Shown here one piece after another: positions 20,136 to 31,300 of a DNA stretch of 64,000 nucleotides. This DNA comes from Lactarius indigo. Its lineage: Eukaryota; Basidiomycota; Agaricomycetes; Russulales; Russulaceae. The DNA is taken from the NCBI GenBank assembly GCA_025766275.1, contig JAFKAC010000065.1, positions 248,001-312,000 of the forward strand, in the 5' to 3' direction. The position numbers and the translations under genes were made by a program. Position 1 is the stretch's first letter. Every line of letters begins with the position of its first letter. The notes under the pieces are model-generated. The model did not search any database, had not been told where the DNA came from, and saw only the letters and a program-made list of their open reading frames with translations.

Positions 20136-21228
20136 CCGCCCCGCAATAGAGTAGAATATGTTTTTTTTTTGGTTCTTTTTCGTTTACGTTTGCCCTTCTG
20201 TATGTCTGCAAAGTAGTACATCCCTATATACCAGTAGTGCTACTACATGGCTTTCCGCCGTAATATAATCCCTTCACCTTCGGTTTTGCGTGTACGAAGC
20301 GCACCTGAGCGATACAATCTTCCTGTCCCCTGGCCCGCGTTCTACTATTCGGACCTGGGTTGGATCACTTATGCTCTCCACCACACCTCGCGCTCACCCT
20401 TTCACCGCACTTGCGACTCTTTACGCCCAAGCTGTGTGGTCACTTTGTTTCCCACCTCGTGGTCGCTTTGTTTCCCACCTCATGGTCGCTTCGTTTCCCG
20501 CCTCGTGGGTCGCTTCGTTTCCCACTTATTGTCGCTTCTGTCTCATCTCTTCAGTTGTCACCCCCACGCCGCCTTCCACCACTCCAACTGAGTTGGATTG
20601 CTGTGCCCCACTTCTCTCATGTCGTTTTACGTCTACACTCTACCTCTTCTGTATTAAAGGTACGTTTCCTAGTCACTCCGGTGGCCCTCCCATCTTCTGA
20701 CTCACCTCCTAGCTCAGCCGCCCTCGCTGCCATCACTCTCGTTGCCCTACTCTCACCCTCACCCTCTGCCTCGCCAGCCTTATACCTTGCCAGCCCGCTC
20801 ACCCTTGCTGCCATCACTCTCGCTCTCACTGCCCTATTCTCGCCGTCAGCCTGGTTGGCCGCGCTATCACACCTCACCGGCCTCGCTCCCGCCACCAGCC
20901 CCGCCGCCACTGCCTACACTCTTGCTCTCTCCCTCACCGGCCTTCTGTCACCTTGTCCATTCTCTGTCGCTCATGTCCCACCGACCTTATACCCCTCCTT
21001 GCCCCTCTTTCACGGCCCGTGCCTCTCTCCTGAAGCATGACCTCGTCATTCCCAGACCTCTGATCACTTCATACCCCTCCTCGTCCCCTGATACCCTGGC
21101 AGTTTCTTATTCAGCTTCTACCTCATCAGTGTCTTCAGTATCGCCACAAACGCCTTTTGATGCGCACAGGCCAGGACTCGTCAAGATCGCTTCGGTAGAA
21201 TCGAGCCTCGTCGAGGCTTCAGTTATTC
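20136..21228. other. No confident gene; pyrimidine-rich spacer
   Basis: C/T-rich low-complexity sequence, open by chance in several frames. A short tandem repeat of about 25-30 bp (containing CGTTTCCCAC-like cores) sits near 20,435-20,530. I see no domain or splice pattern supporting a gene. Confidence 0.6.
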
Positions 21229-21560
21229 CCCACAGTCACTCAATATCTTCCTCTGCAGAACTGAAGACCGTCGTGGACTCCAGTTATCCCCCACGGTCAC
21301 TCAATATCCTCCTCCACTTCTGGGAAACTGAAGATCGTTGGCCCAGAGGTTATCTCTTCGACCATCCTCCTTCTCGGGCTCAACTGGCTCCAGGTACCCC
21401 CCACGGTCACTCAATATCCTCTGCGAAGCCGAAGACTGTCAGTCCAGAGGTTATCTCTTCGGCCATCCTCCTTCATGGACTCGACTGGCTCCAGTTACCC
21501 CCCACAGTCACTCAATATCCTCCTCTTCGAAGCCGAAGACCGTCGTGGGTCAGTCATGTA
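21229..21560. repeat. Minisatellite with CACTCAATATC core
   Basis: The block CCCCAC(A/G)GTCACTCAATATC occurs four times (near 21,227, 21,288, 21,408 and 21,500), each followed by a related CTGAAGACCGTCGTGG-like segment, partly in a longer unit with GAGGTTATCTCTTCG. Spacing is irregular, from about 60 to 120 bp. Confidence 0.75.
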
Positions 21561-21606
21561 AGTCAATTCTCGCTCACCTCTCCCCCTCCCTTCTTGCTTA
21601 TGCACT

Positions 21607-21755
21607 CGTCCTCTCGCGCACACGTAGTCCAACCCCTTGGTTGGACCATTTCATTGCTTACTTTCTCCATCCTCCGTCTTCGTCTCACCGTCTTCGGGCT
21701 CTCACTCACACGTACTCCAGCTCCCTAGTTGGACCATTTCATTGCCTACACCGAT
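21607..21755. repeat. Direct duplication TTGGACCATTTCATTGC
   Basis: The core TTGGACCATTTCATTGC occurs near 21,642 and 21,731, preceded each time by a cACACGTA-containing segment. This is a local duplication of about 90 bp. Confidence 0.6.
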
Positions 21756-21959
21756 TGGGCGGCGGTGCTCGGGGCCCATGTGACTTTCATGATTAGCTAA
21801 CATTCAATACATGTCGTGCTTATTGATTGTCTTGAAAAAATAACATGTTTAAGTCATTTTATTTATTAGCTAATCGTCGAAAAAAGTTTGGTTCGAATGA
21901 TCAGTCAAATGTCTGTTTAGGCGGAGACTGAAACTGAGTCCGGTCCAGAGGCGGACCGG

Positions 21960-24900
21960 ACCGTGAGAACCGTGCGGAAACAACAACGACAAATCTGCAA
22001 TCGTCTCCTGTTACTCTCTTTAATGCGCTTTCAGGAAGAGGTGAGTAATGATTACTTCCTCTCTCGACGTCGACCTCAAAGAACATACTTGCGCCATCGG
22101 AATGTGAGGCATAACCCCTCCCCGCATTATAACGACCCCACCTGATCCTCAAATTCTCCGCGAAACCGAGCGTATTGCTCATTACGGCCATGTGAAGCAT
22201 TCTACCCAAGTTAAGATCAGCTCCACCTGTCCTGCGGCCTCCTGCCAGTGTAACATATCGCCAAAGCACGTCCCTTCCTGACTCAACCCTGCCATACCGG
22301 ATTCCCTTTCCTCCCACACCTTTATTGTAACAACCCGAACCATCAATTCCTTGCCTTTGACGCCACCCCATCTCACCTTTCTCCGGATATACCCAATACT
22401 GCTGGCCAGCTGACCGATGCTCGCGCCATCCTTGCCCTATGCCCCAACAGCGCCTCAAGCTTCAAACCTGAGCTTGGCAATGCTCCGCCCCGCCGCATCT
22501 CTGCGCTTGCGCCAGCTCACTCGGTCGGGTTTCAGAGCACGATATATTCTACAACAGAAATACCCGCAGAGTCCCTGCCGTCCCGCCCGCCAAGGACCGA
22601 CCTTTCCAGAAACGCCGGTAGCATTTCTTTTCGCTCCCGTGGCTGCCCCAAAGGGCTCTCCCTGACCTTTTGGAACAGCTGAGCTGGCGCCGAACACGCA
22701 ACTCATACGCTGACGGGCCCACAATCATGCCCCTGATACCCTTACCTCAAGTAAGCCGGGCGACTTATCATACAGTGGCGTCACCGTCCCCTACCTTGAT
22801 CACACCAAGGACCTCCGCCGAATCCAAAAGGCCACATACCCGATCCCGGCAGCGGTTTCATCGCTGTGATCAACATCGTGACCAACAATTGCTTGTGCAG
22901 CGACGGTCACAATACATTGCTAAGGAGCCAGGACCATCGTACTTCCGGCGGTGGGGGTATCCAAGCTCTCTCACAGAGAAGAGCACATGCAGCGGCGGTG
23001 GTAGAGGCAGCACCTATTCCTATTCACAGAAGCCTGCGCTCTGGATCACTCTGGACCATTCTGGCAGAAGCGATGACACGGCAGGGCAATGGATACAGCT
23101 GCATGTTAGCGTGGGATTTATCGGGCTTTGAGATTGGGCCCGGGGTTGTTCAGACTAGGTTCTCCCACGGTGGCGGGATGTTGAACGGGATCATCATGGT
23201 GCAGCTCGCTGATATTTGCACTGTTAGGTGGACTACGAATAGTAATTACTTGGTGTAATACTAATTGTTAGTTCAGATGATAAGAACTTGGATAAGAGTT
23301 GACTCGCATTAATTTTTTTGAATTCATTGACTCCTTGCAGCGCAGGCGCCGTCGCTCACATCTGAAGTACCGCCATCTCCTCTTCTTGATTGGGCATCTG
23401 GAGCATCGAGAATACGAGAATATCGCGATCTATGGGGTACACGCGTTCTCTGTTCTCTCCCATTTACACTGGTATTATAGCTTCCAATTCTATCCGCTTT
23501 CCTCCGCTCCGGCTTGAAACGGGATGGGCAGCCTGGGCAGGTTGGGTGAAATATTTCTTTTTTCCCCACACACGCGCTTCTCTTGAACTGCCCAACCTTG
23601 CGCCCAACAACGCACCACATGCTACATACAGTACAGTAGCTTACCAATGCTCTTCACTAAGGCTTCCTCTCCCCATCCAGGGTGTCACGGAAAGAACTCC
23701 GGCCCACCCGGCCATCGCGTCACAGGACTTCAGTCTCACCTCGCCGCGCTCCGGGGATGGGCGTGCTAACGGGCGCCCAAGCGCTCAACCAACCAGCCCC
23801 AATGCAGCGCCACCTTTCACTGATTTCGAACCCACAAGGTGAACTTTCTTCCCATACCCCACAGTCAGATTTCCCCCCTACCTCTCTATCAGATTCTTCC
23901 CCCCCCTTCGGCCTGCCTTTTACTGACTCTACTCAGCGGATTCTATCGATCGGTGATCTGAGAAACTTCATTACGACAGCCACGACAGCAATCTTCTCAC
24001 GTATTAAGTTACTCTCTAGGAAAAGTTCCCATTGTCCAATGTAAGCTCGACATCCCTCCCTTTCGTCCCGACGATCTCACTGGCACCTGGTCACTTTCTC
24101 CAGGGTTCAATATTTTCTCTGAAGCTCTCCAAAGCAGAGCCACACCCGCTCTCTACAGTCTTTTATGACATTCTACTAAAGTCGAGATCGGTTTCTTCAT
24201 CACCGACCAGGTCGCGGAGCGGGGCAACTATCTCATGCAAGATATAGTATCCGTCGAGCTCAGGTTGCATTCCACGTAGTAGTACATTTTCCGAACTCTC
24301 CACTGGCTCCGCTTTCGGCTCTCCGTTTCCGGTGGTTTCAACAAGCTCCCCTCGGTCATCAGCGACAGTAGTGTGAGCATTGTGAACACAGCTATGTTCC
24401 AGAAGACGTCTTCCGCCAACAACAAACAAATAGCCGACCTTGCTGCTGCCAAGTTGAATGACATACGGCAGCAATAATGTCCCGCGCCTTGGCCCTCGAT
24501 GATCCCGACGAGCTCTGCCAGCTCTCCAAGGGACACGTACACGACAGCAGCAGCGGTTCCACCCGCCGTAAATAACTGCGTGGACGGCAACAGTGGCAAC
24601 CCTATTCAGGGTCACCAGGTGGCACTTAATTGCGCCATGGCAGCGGTACTTGGTCTGGTGCGTAAAGCCTCGCTCTCTCGAAGACATCGGGCCCTTTATG
24701 CTGAAGTGACGACGGTAGTAACACGATGGCTATGGCAGTCATCAGCAAGCTGCACTGGTGGGGCCTTCAGAGGACGTCGGCGGGTCCAACGTGGACCAGA
24801 TTCTCCAGCGTCGATGGGGCTGTCAAAGTTCAAAGGTCAGTATGCTCAACTCGCGTAGCTTTATGATTCAAACCCTTAGGTAGTCCCGCAGGGAACAGTG

Positions 24901-25110
24901 GAGCACAGAAGGACCGGGAATATTTCGAACCGGTGGTGCTTAATGATGGGGCCTGATGGCTGCACACGCTCCGGCCACACAAGAACTTGAACACATAAGC
25001 TTTGAAAGATATAGTGGTGATCGAGGAGAAGGCACTTGAGGCGCAGGACTGAGCGGCATCGCCTCCCCCCTCTCCCGCCACTGTCGTCTGGCAGACCTGT
25101 ATCGGCAGCA
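21960..25110 (+). repeat. Copy 1 of an unidentified repeated gene-like sequence
   Basis: Collinear blocks shared with 31.3-34.3 kb: a short piece near 21,980-22,060 (CAGGAAGAGGTGA), a block from about 22,300 to 23,260, then two blocks from about 23,400 to 24,240 and 24,240 to 25,110. Shared landmarks include AGCTGGCGCCGAACACGC, GTAAGCCG(G/C)GCGACTTAT and GGACTTCAGTCTC(A/G)CCTCGCCGCGC. Frames are short and broken; the old coding content seems Ser/Thr/Pro-rich with possible introns. I do not recognise a family. Most likely decayed duplicates of one lineage-specific gene or an uncharacterised repeat. Confidence 0.6.
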
Positions 25111-25800
25111 CCGGGCTCGACTAGTTTTTTTTTTTGCGAGCTGCAAAGCAGCATCCCGCTCTCACCATCTCTTCCATATGTCTGCCTTTTACTAGTACTG
25201 GCGTCCCAGGACTTATGATTCCTATCTAATTTTTTTTTGCGAAAAATGACGGGACTCCTTTTTTTTTTTTTTTGTATGGATGGTGGTAGCGGGGCACTTT
25301 CTCTTTTCTCTTAAATTACTTCGAACCTCAATACTTCGCTTTCCTTTGTATCTGGGTGACTTTAAACTATGAAGGATACACCAGTATATTTTATACATCG
25401 CTTCTGACCAAAATTGTTTTTATTTTCTACCCGATAGTCGCTTGAGGTATCGCCGGGGTAATACATATTCAAGCTTTACGGCGGCGTACCTCCGAATCGG
25501 GATTCGAATTTACCCTTGTCGTGTGCAATAAATTCACAGTTCGGACGTATCGTGTGCATAATTGGCGATCGCTCAATATTGCCGTCTCGTACACACAACG
25601 TGTAACAATAGAACCGTCTGCATACTCTGTCTGCGTATTTGTATCATCCCCCAGGTAAACTAACAGAATGAAAGGAAATTGCTGTTCGTAGACTGTGCTA
25701 TCACGTGTCTTGGGGGACCGGAGCAGATTGTGGCGAATGTAGGAAGGATCCGGCGACGATGTACGGCTCTGCAGCTGTGGTGGAGGGTGCTACGGTGTCT
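25111..25800. other. Intergenic, no gene seen
   Basis: Includes poly-T runs near 25,125 and 25,258-25,273 and AT-richer sequence. Nothing codes convincingly. Confidence 0.6.
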
Positions 25801-25820
25801 GGCGCGTGCAGAGAACTGTG

Positions 25821-26540
25821 TCATTTAACGAGACGGTCAAGTTGGAGGTGACAACGAGTTCCAAATGCGTGAGTCGTCGCGCTGGACTTCAGGGTGGGTG
25901 CTTTCGAGGTGTTCTCGGAATGATTCCTCTTGTCCCTCCGAGAACTTCGGAACTCGAAGTCTCTGCAATGCAAGCACAAGATTCGATATCCATGCTCACC
26001 CACAAGGTGAAAATCGAGTCCTTGCTGCTCGCTGAAACTGGCGTGACAGATATGGCACTGTTCGAATGACACATTAACTTGGACAGGATGGCCTGAGCGC
26101 GATCGCAAGTTGACAAATGACAGTAGAGCATCAAACGATGGCATGTCCATCTCCAGGGGATCCTCTATATGAAGGCGACGTAGGGAAGGGAGCACAGTTG
26201 CGCGCCCCCATCGACTATATCCAGAGCACAGAAAACGGCGATTTCGAGTCCGGCAGCCACCCGAAAGTCTGTTGCGCCGCCGAATGCGCGGATAAGTTCC
26301 AGCCATTCAAGTTGTTCGTCATCCACGTCTTCCTGCCAATTTGACGTTTGGCATGCAGCGATGCGTATATTATTTACATGGAATAGGAATGGGTAAAATT
26401 GGTGACAAGCTCGAGCCATGGAGGACAACTGCTGGTCTAACTCCTCGCATATTATTTGTAATTGAAGAAGCGTAGAAGTGCCCGAGCCGGTAAACGAGAT
26501 GGAGACGGATATGTCCGACTCGGAGTTGCAGTCGTCTCTC
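25821..26540 (-). pseudogene. F-box/LRR-type protein C-terminus with C2H2 zinc finger tail (relic)
   Basis: Minus-strand pieces match the C-terminal half of the two neighbouring F-box proteins: ICEELDQQLSSMARACHQF, then WLELIRAFGGATDFRV, then after a frameshift near 26,200 TVLPSLRRLHIEDP and SGHPVQV. A C2H2 finger follows (CHICHASF to HLVGEH; spacing C-x2-C-x12-H-x4-H), then a second CxxC (CLHC). The neighbours end before the finger region. The F-box N-terminus is missing. It is an older third member of the tandem cluster. Confidence 0.72.
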
Positions 26541-26971
26541 TCAGGCCGCTCTCCTTCAGGAAGAGACGGCTGCTTCCCCCCCCAAAGTTGGTCTCAAAGG
26601 ACAGGAATGTGAAACGAACGCACGTCCCTTGAGCAGACCAGGTGTTTTCGAGAACAACTGGGTGGTGGATTCGAGTTAGGATGAATACCAACGCACATAT
26701 GTAATACGTGAGTCATAACTAAGGTCGGTCGTAAAGAGACAGTGAGACAATCAATAAGTGAAATAGGTATGTAGGGACGCATCCAGAATGCGTATCCCAC
26801 CAAGGTGCTCGAAGCCGCACCATTGGCACTTCCTTTGAGAGTTGTAGATAGATAATCTAATTCGAAATGTAGGCACAGTCTCAGGGGTTGTGTCAGGGAA
26901 TCCAAGGAATAATTACAGTATGTCACTAGGACGCCGCTCATATTCCAGCGATGACTTTAGTAAGGCGGTAG
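26541..26971. other. Spacer between F-box copies
   Basis: No domain recognised; short chance frames only. Confidence 0.5.
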
Positions 26972-28313
26972 TTAGACATACTCTACTTCTACTGGACGAC
27001 CAGAGATCCTGCGCGAGGTAATGAATGACACTATGGCAGCCCGTAAAGGTGCATACAGCGGCCCGGGTTCCTTCACATAGAGATTGCGCAGGGCAGGTAG
27101 CAAGGCTACAGGGTTTCCGCCGGCCGGCCGCAAAGCGCGCACAATGTCTGTAGCAAGTTCTCCAGCCACATGAAACCTTTGCGCACCACTGAACGACCGG
27201 ATAAGTTCCAGCCAGTGTCCGCCATCCACATCGTCCCGCCCACTTGATGGATTCGTCATGACGACGTTCAAATCTCCTACATCGAAAAGGAAGGAGGGAA
27301 AATGGTCGCAAATTTGGGCAAGAGAGGACAGCTTCCAATCTAACTGCTCGCAGGATATCTGCAATTCGAGCCGCGTAGGAGCTCTTGGATCGGTGAAGGT
27401 GATGGAAACGTTACGTTCGGAGACTAGGAGGTCTGCTCGGCGGTGTGACTTCTGCGCTTCTATCCGTTCGAGGAATCGGCCAAGTTGCGAAACGTCGAAG
27501 GTGAGTTGGTGGAAGAACGCAATTTTGATATCCTCAAGACGAGGCGCATCGATTCGGGCCACAAAGCTGTCCAAGTATTTGCTGGTTCCTCGATATCTGA
27601 AGTACGTGAGATTGGGAAGGGCAGCACGTTCCCCTAATTTTGGAGGTAGGCCGATGTGATTACGGCGGGAGGGGAAGGATAGGAAATGGAGTGAAAGTGT
27701 TCGGAGCTGGGTCGTCCCGGACAACGCATTTGCGAACGCGTCTGGAGGAATGTACCCGACATTAGGAATTCTATCGAGTTGAAGATCGACAAGGTAGACG
27801 GAAGGTGAAAGAAGCTGTGGGAGTGCAAGAAGGGCGACCCCAGTCGAGTGGAGACTACGGAGACGCGAACCCCACTTGAATGTGCTGGGAAGCGCCAACC
27901 CGTTGGAATCTTGGGACAGAAGTACAAGGTTTCCGAGTTCCGAAAACGGCTCTTTAATCGTGGGAAAACATTCCAGGAGGGAGTTCGTGACGGTGAGGCT
28001 GATAGAACTAATACGACTAGATTGCTTCAGTGCGGCAATGATGTTGTTGTCGTCCTCGGCAGACGGGGAATGGAGGTTTGAAACCCCCCCGTACTGCATG
28101 ATAATAGGCAGGGCTGGCCAGAAATCTAGAGTCTTCGAAACAGGCGTTCCGTACGTACAATAGAGTCGAAGATTCAGACCTAGAGGAGATGCAAATACGA
28201 TCTGTCGCCATCTTTGACAGACCCACGCGAGTGTTGGCCAAAATCGGGGGGAGTCATCTAGATAATGGCGAAATATACTCAGAAGGACGTCATCGGGGAG
28301 CATCTTAATCAAA
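26972..28313 (-). CDS. F-box protein with leucine-rich repeat-like region (gene 2 of cluster)
   Basis: About 447 residues from ATG at 28311-28313. The F-box is at the N-terminus (MLPDDVLLSIFRHYL to CQRWRQIVF). It is followed by irregular LRR-like segments: LRLYCTYGTPVSKTLDFWPALPI, LRTLSLHFLSF, LDSFVARIDAPRLEDIKIAFF. F-box proteins link substrates to SCF ubiquitin ligases; the LRR-like part would bind the substrate. The frame is open upstream to a splice-acceptor-like CTCAACAG, so an extra short first exon is possible. It lies 20 bp from the end of its neighbour, in tandem, same strand. Large F-box families of this architecture are typical of mushrooms. Expression is not shown by the sequence. 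Confidence 0.78.
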
Positions 28314-28332
28314 ACCTGTTGAGAAAGAGATC

Positions 28333-29748
28333 CTATTCCAAACGAGTCAGCGGGCAGTAGTGGCGGCACTGAGCATACATTGTACCTGTTCCGTGTAGTT
28401 CACTGATATAGTATGGTCGTTCATATTCCACGACTACATGATAGCCAAAGAGTCGGCGTGAGGTCATAAATGACACTACGACCTCACTCAAAGGCGCATG
28501 AAGTGACTCGGGCCGCAATATGGAGAGCTTCTGCAGGGCAGGTAGCACAGCTTTGCTCCGCCTGTCAGGTAGTTGCAAAGCCCGCACGACGCTTGTAGAG
28601 AGGTTCCCAGAGACGTGAAACCATTTTACACCTTTTAATGAGTTGATAAGCTCCAGCCATCCGCTAAGAAGACTATCTTCCCATCTTGATGGTTGCGTAC
28701 CACTGAAGTGTAGTTCCTCCACACTGAAAAGAAGAGCGGAGAAACAAATGCAGACTTGGGCCATAAATGATAGCTGCCAGGTTAATGGCTCACAGAGCAA
28801 TTGCAATTTAAGGCACGTGGGGGCTCCTGTGTGCAACAACGTGATAGAGATGGCGCGCTCAGAAGTTCGGATATGTGCTCGACAGTATGACTTGTGCATT
28901 TCTATTCGATTGATGAATTCGCCAAGTTTCGAAACATCGAGGCAGAATTTATTGAAGAATGTGACTTCGATATCCCCTAGACGAGGAGCATCGATTCTGG
29001 CCACGAGGCTCTCCAAGAATTCGGTAATTCCTCGAAAATTGAGGCGGGTAAGAGCAGGGAGGATAATTCGTTCCACGGGCAGTGAGAGTGGGGTAAGGTA
29101 ATTGTCGGTAGGGAGAAAGTGGAGTGAAAGTGATTGAAGCTGGGCCATCCCAGACAAGGCACTCACGAGCGCTTCTGATGAGAAATTCCAAGGATAGAGA
29201 ACTTCGTGAAGTTGAAGGTCTACTAGATTATTGGAAGAACCAAGAAACTGAAGGAGCGCGGGAAAAGCCATCCTGGTCAGATGGTGACGTCGAAGGTGTG
29301 GACCCCACTGAAAGGTGCGGGAAAGGGTCAACCACACGTTATCTTGACACAGAAGAATGAGGTCTTCCAGTCCCGAAAATGACCTCTCGATTGCGGATAG
29401 CTTTTCAAGGAGCCCGCTTGTGACGGTAAGGCTGATAGAAACAACACGGTCAGATTCCCCGAGTGCGGCCATGATATTGTCCTCGTCCTCGGGAGTCGGC
29501 GGATCGAGCGCTAGAGATCCCCCGTACTCCACGACAATAGGAAGGGCGGGCCAGCAATCCAAAGTCTTGAACACAGGCGTTCCGTGGGTACAAAATAGTC
29601 GAAGTCGTAGAGCTCGTTGAGATGCAAATACAATACGTCGCCATCTGTGACATATGTGCACAAGCCTAGGCCAAATTCGTGGAGAGACATCTAGATAATA
29701 ACGAAATATGTTCAGAAGCACTTCGTCGGAAAGCTCTCCGATTGCCAC
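28333..29748 (-). CDS. F-box protein with leucine-rich repeat-like region (gene 1 of cluster)
   Basis: About 471 codons. It begins at VAIGELSDEVLLNIFRYYL (F-box), then LRLFCTHGTPVFKTLDCWPALPI and LRR-like segments parallel to gene 2 over the whole length, so the two arose by tandem duplication. There is no ATG before the F-box in frame; the codon at 29746-29748 is GTG after a pyrimidine-rich tract ending CAACAAG, so the true start is probably in an upstream exon I cannot place with confidence, possibly within 29,770-29,880. Homology with gene 2 stops near VVVEYE (about 28,425); the last 28 residues are unsupported and lie where gene 2 would have its leader. Confidence 0.72.
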   Translation of the reverse strand: MAIGELSDEVLLNIFRYYLDVSPRIWPRLVHICHRWRRIVFASQRALRLRLFCTHGTPVFKTLDCWPALPIVVEYGGSLALDPPTPEDEDNIMAALGESDRVVSISLTVTSGLLEKLSAIERSFSGLEDLILLCQDNVWLTLSRTFQWGPHLRRHHLTRMAFPALLQFLGSSNNLVDLQLHEVLYPWNFSSEALVSALSGMAQLQSLSLHFLPTDNYLTPLSLPVERIILPALTRLNFRGITEFLESLVARIDAPRLGDIEVTFFNKFCLDVSKLGEFINRIEMHKSYCRAHIRTSERAISITLLHTGAPTCLKLQLLCEPLTWQLSFMAQVCICFSALLFSVEELHFSGTQPSRWEDSLLSGWLELINSLKGVKWFHVSGNLSTSVVRALQLPDRRSKAVLPALQKLSILRPESLHAPLSEVVVSFMTSRRLFGYHVVVEYERPYYISELHGTGTMYAQCRHYCPLTRLE

Positions 29749-29911
29749 TTGTTGAAAAAATGAAGAAATTAGCGAGAGGTGTAGGTCCTATTTGCGGTGG
29801 ATGTACCTCTTCTAGGATATTCACTCTGCACGGCAACTTCTTGGGAGGGCGACGTGTATCGGACAGAGGCATATCTATATCTATTGAGAGATCTGCAACG
29901 TTGACTGTCAC

Positions 29912-31300
29912 TCCCTGCGGAAGAGCATCAAAGACATCAGATCACTTACTCAGGGAAAAGCATGAGGGGAGAACGAACAGTGCAGCTATTGCTGCCGTAT
30001 CCTTATGTAGAGTACATAGGACTATGGATTTATCACGCTGTCCAGAAGATTAGGGGTATGGTGAACGGCGAGGCGGTGGTGTCAGGGTGGTGTGACGGCG
30101 TGCCTGCCGCATTGCTATGCCCTTATCTACGTGCGCAGCCAACTTGAAGTGTGCAGCGCCACTTATGTCGAAGTAATAATACCCACTACGATGGTACGAA
30201 GGTGGCAACCGTTATTTCTGACAACAAGTGCACTGAGTGTCATGTGAAAGAGCCTCTTGGACCTTCAACGTTTCAACTTTGGGTTTTAATTTAATATTTT
30301 TATTGCCGGAGCTAACCTACGATTACTCTCACTCGCCAGACTGAGGTCGCGACCGGCTATTTCCGAGAGAGACGACTTTGCACCGGACGGGCTCTTAGCC
30401 TAATACTGTAAGTTTGCGTGGCTCAGCTCGAGCCTCGACCATGGCCGAGTTGACAAGCCATCCAGGGTCTGCCGTTCTCACCGCCACAGCAATCTTCTCC
30501 TTACAGTAGGCGGCTTCCAGAAAGAGGTGGTCGCTTCATCCTTGAGCTATGCAGTCCCCCTCTGTATTTTGGTGACGCCTTGATCCCTCTCTTCGATTTT
30601 TCGAGGTTCTCTGCGACAATGAGCGCCCAATTGCACTTCACGGTCGTGTACAATATTCAATCCAAATTTAGATCCACCTCTCATCTCCGTGCCGCAACAA
30701 ATTGGCAATATGGAATCCTTCACAGCTGGCTTCGACTTGAATTCAGGACCCAGATGAGGACGCGACGCGTCGAACCGCCATGTGGCTGTGCTGGTGCTTT
30801 GCTGCTACGTCGAGTACAGGTTTTTCTTTAGAGCCCAGGGGTTGTCTACGAACTCCTGTTCTGGGCCCGATCTTCGAGGGTTTTACGTAGAGCCAAATGT
30901 AGGACAAGTTAGCCAGGAACGATCTTCTGTCCTCAAAGTCAAATGTTTACAGTTCCCTTCGGCCCCTGCCAGTGCCAACCAAAAGCACCAATCACATTGA
31001 GCCAACCTCTTTACTCTCTCCTGTGCCGCCAGTACTGCCAGCAGCTCGAGCGACTACGGCGACCATGCTCACCCGGCAGTGCACCCAACTCAGACCCAGA
31101 AATGCGGCCCATCGCGGCACTTTGCTGGGCCCTCACCTTCATCGCGCAGTGTCTTTGCTGGTTCGGGTTCTCTCCGCCAGGTCAAGGAGCATGGTTAGTA
31201 TCTTCTCCCTACAATAGATACCCAGAACTTGTCATACCAGATCAGTTATATCAAATAAAAACGTCGGGGATGCTTACTTGGTGCATATACATACCATGAT
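29912..31300. other. No confident gene; fragment of the repeated gene-like sequence
   Basis: A stretch near 30,470-30,560 (CCACAGCAATCTTCTCC, then CAGAAAGAGGTGGTCGCTTCAT) resembles the repeated blocks at 21.98 and 32.04 kb. The rest shows no domain. Confidence 0.5.

Noticed and set aside
20247..21728. Long Ser/Pro/Leu-rich open frames
   Set aside because: C/T-rich low-complexity DNA is open in several frames at once; no domain, no splice pattern, and minisatellites inside.
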